Assembly (NCBI GenBank): GCA_035528175.1
Contig: DATKZC010000022.1
Coordinates: forward strand, 1-14,430
Length of the DNA stretch: 14,430 nt
Source: JAHILA01 sp035528175
Lineage (GTDB): Bacteria; Patescibacteriota; Minisyncoccia; RBG-13-40-8-A
Direction: 5' to 3'
Positions 14,022 through 14,430 of this stretch are shown here, piece after piece. The notes under the pieces were generated by a model, which worked only from the letters and a program-made list of their open reading frames with translations, did no database searches and was not told the DNA's origin. How positions within the stretch are numbered: the first letter of the stretch is position 1; each line of letters opens with the position of its first letter. The position numbers were made by a program, and so were the translations under genes.

Positions 14022-14387
14022 ATGTTTTATTCAATGTTTGGTTTAGGATTTATAGCTGGGCTCCTGATTGTACTCGGAGTTATTTTGCTTTTGGTTAATA
14101 CAGGGATAATCAGCGCGGCTGTTTGGGCGTATTGGCCGATTCTGCTTATAATTGTCGGGGTTTATATTTTAACTTTGAGAAAAAGGAGAAAAAAAATCGC
14201 CATCCATCAGATTTTTCAGAAGTTGGCCACTAATGACAAAGTTCAGGATAAGATTAAAAGAATTATTGAAACTGTTGATGAAGTGGTCGAGAGAAAAATA
14301 GACGAATGGCACGAGGAGGCAACTGAAGAAGAGGCGCCAACAAGAAAAAATGAAAGTTCTAGCGGAAAACAGAAGATACAGTTATGA
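14022..14387 (+). CDS. Two-helix membrane protein, LiaF/DUF5668-like N-terminal region
   Basis: This 121-residue protein has two transmembrane helices (about 7-30 and 33-52). The pattern GLGFIAGLLIVLGVILLL, then WAYWPILLIIVGVYIL, is that of the LiaI/LiaF-type transmembrane region (DUF5668). A basic RKRRKK stretch follows, then a charged helix (about 60-100) and a disordered tail. The C-terminal beta domain of true LiaF is absent, so a stress-sensing role is only a guess. A 72-bp gap separates it from PolX, the largest in this run; TAGAAT at 13989-13994 might be a -10 box, but no -35 is seen. The last 38 bp overlap smpB in another frame. In-frame ATG at 14034 is an alternative start that would only trim the first residues. 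Confidence 0.68.
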   Translation: MFYSMFGLGFIAGLLIVLGVILLLVNTGIISAAVWAYWPILLIIVGVYILTLRKRRKKIAIHQIFQKLATNDKVQDKIKRIIETVDEVVERKIDEWHEEATEEEAPTRKNESSSGKQKIQL

Positions 14388-14430
14388 TTATGAGATATTA
14401 GAGACCATTGAGGCCGGTTTAGTGCTTTTT
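14350..14430 (+). CDS. smpB: SsrA-binding protein SmpB, N-terminal part (runs off window)
   Basis: An ATG at 14350 opens a frame to the window end. It gives 27 residues, starting MKVLAENRRYSYDYEI and continuing with an ETIEAGLVL segment. This is the well-conserved SmpB N-terminus, whose pattern is NR.A..DY.I...YEAGI.L.GTEVKS. SmpB binds tmRNA and brings it to stalled ribosomes. The start fits the family exactly, so the 38-bp overlap with the previous gene is probably real and suggests translational coupling. Only a fragment is visible, so nothing can be said of the RNA-binding core. Confidence 0.9.
   Translation, partial: MKVLAENRRYSYDYEILETIEAGLVLF

Overview
This AT-rich window looks like a piece of a Candidate Phyla Radiation (Patescibacteria, most likely Parcubacteria-type) genome. 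That is an inference from the gene content: a giant S74-chaperone fibre protein, a lamin-tail/beta-helix surface protein, a half-size MFS protein, a bacterial EndoQ next to PolX, few Shine-Dalgarno sequences and very tight gene packing. UGA is used as a stop (for example at 8046-8048 and 14385-14387), so this is not a code-25 lineage. All convincing genes are on the + strand. No tRNA, rRNA, CRISPR array or prophage module was seen.

Region 1 (1-3548) is the 3' part of a very large modular surface or fibre protein. It has repeated beta-rich modules, an auto-cleaving S74 intramolecular chaperone domain, a coiled coil, a small beta domain and an acidic/proline EEPA tail. Region 2 (about 3568-4400) is a mobile-element-like unit: a REP-associated tyrosine (Y1, HUH) transposase gene with a near-perfect 25-bp palindrome on each side and a third copy inside its own reading frame. 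Region 3 (4408-8048) holds a small membrane-anchored protein, apparently read from a leaderless promoter, and a secreted 1003-residue protein joining a zinc-dependent phospholipase C-like domain, a lamin-tail domain and a beta-helix that ends abruptly.

Region 4 (8072-14430) is a compact run of genes with gaps of about 1-70 bp or overlaps. In order these are an O-antigen-ligase-like membrane protein, endonuclease Q, a DedA/VTT-family membrane protein, a six-helix half MFS protein, a 68-residue DUF1858 redox-disulfide protein, PolX (polymerase plus PHP), a two-helix LiaF-like membrane protein and the start of smpB. EndoQ and PolX could supply the incision and gap-filling steps of a deaminated-base or AP-site repair route, and EndoQ ends in a sequence that fits the bacterial sliding-clamp motif.

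The most striking theme is palindromic repeats of several unrelated families that lie in frame inside genes, always in loops, linkers or tails: in the transposase, the ligase-like protein, PolX and the S74 protein. They seem to add short peptides without breaking the reading frame.
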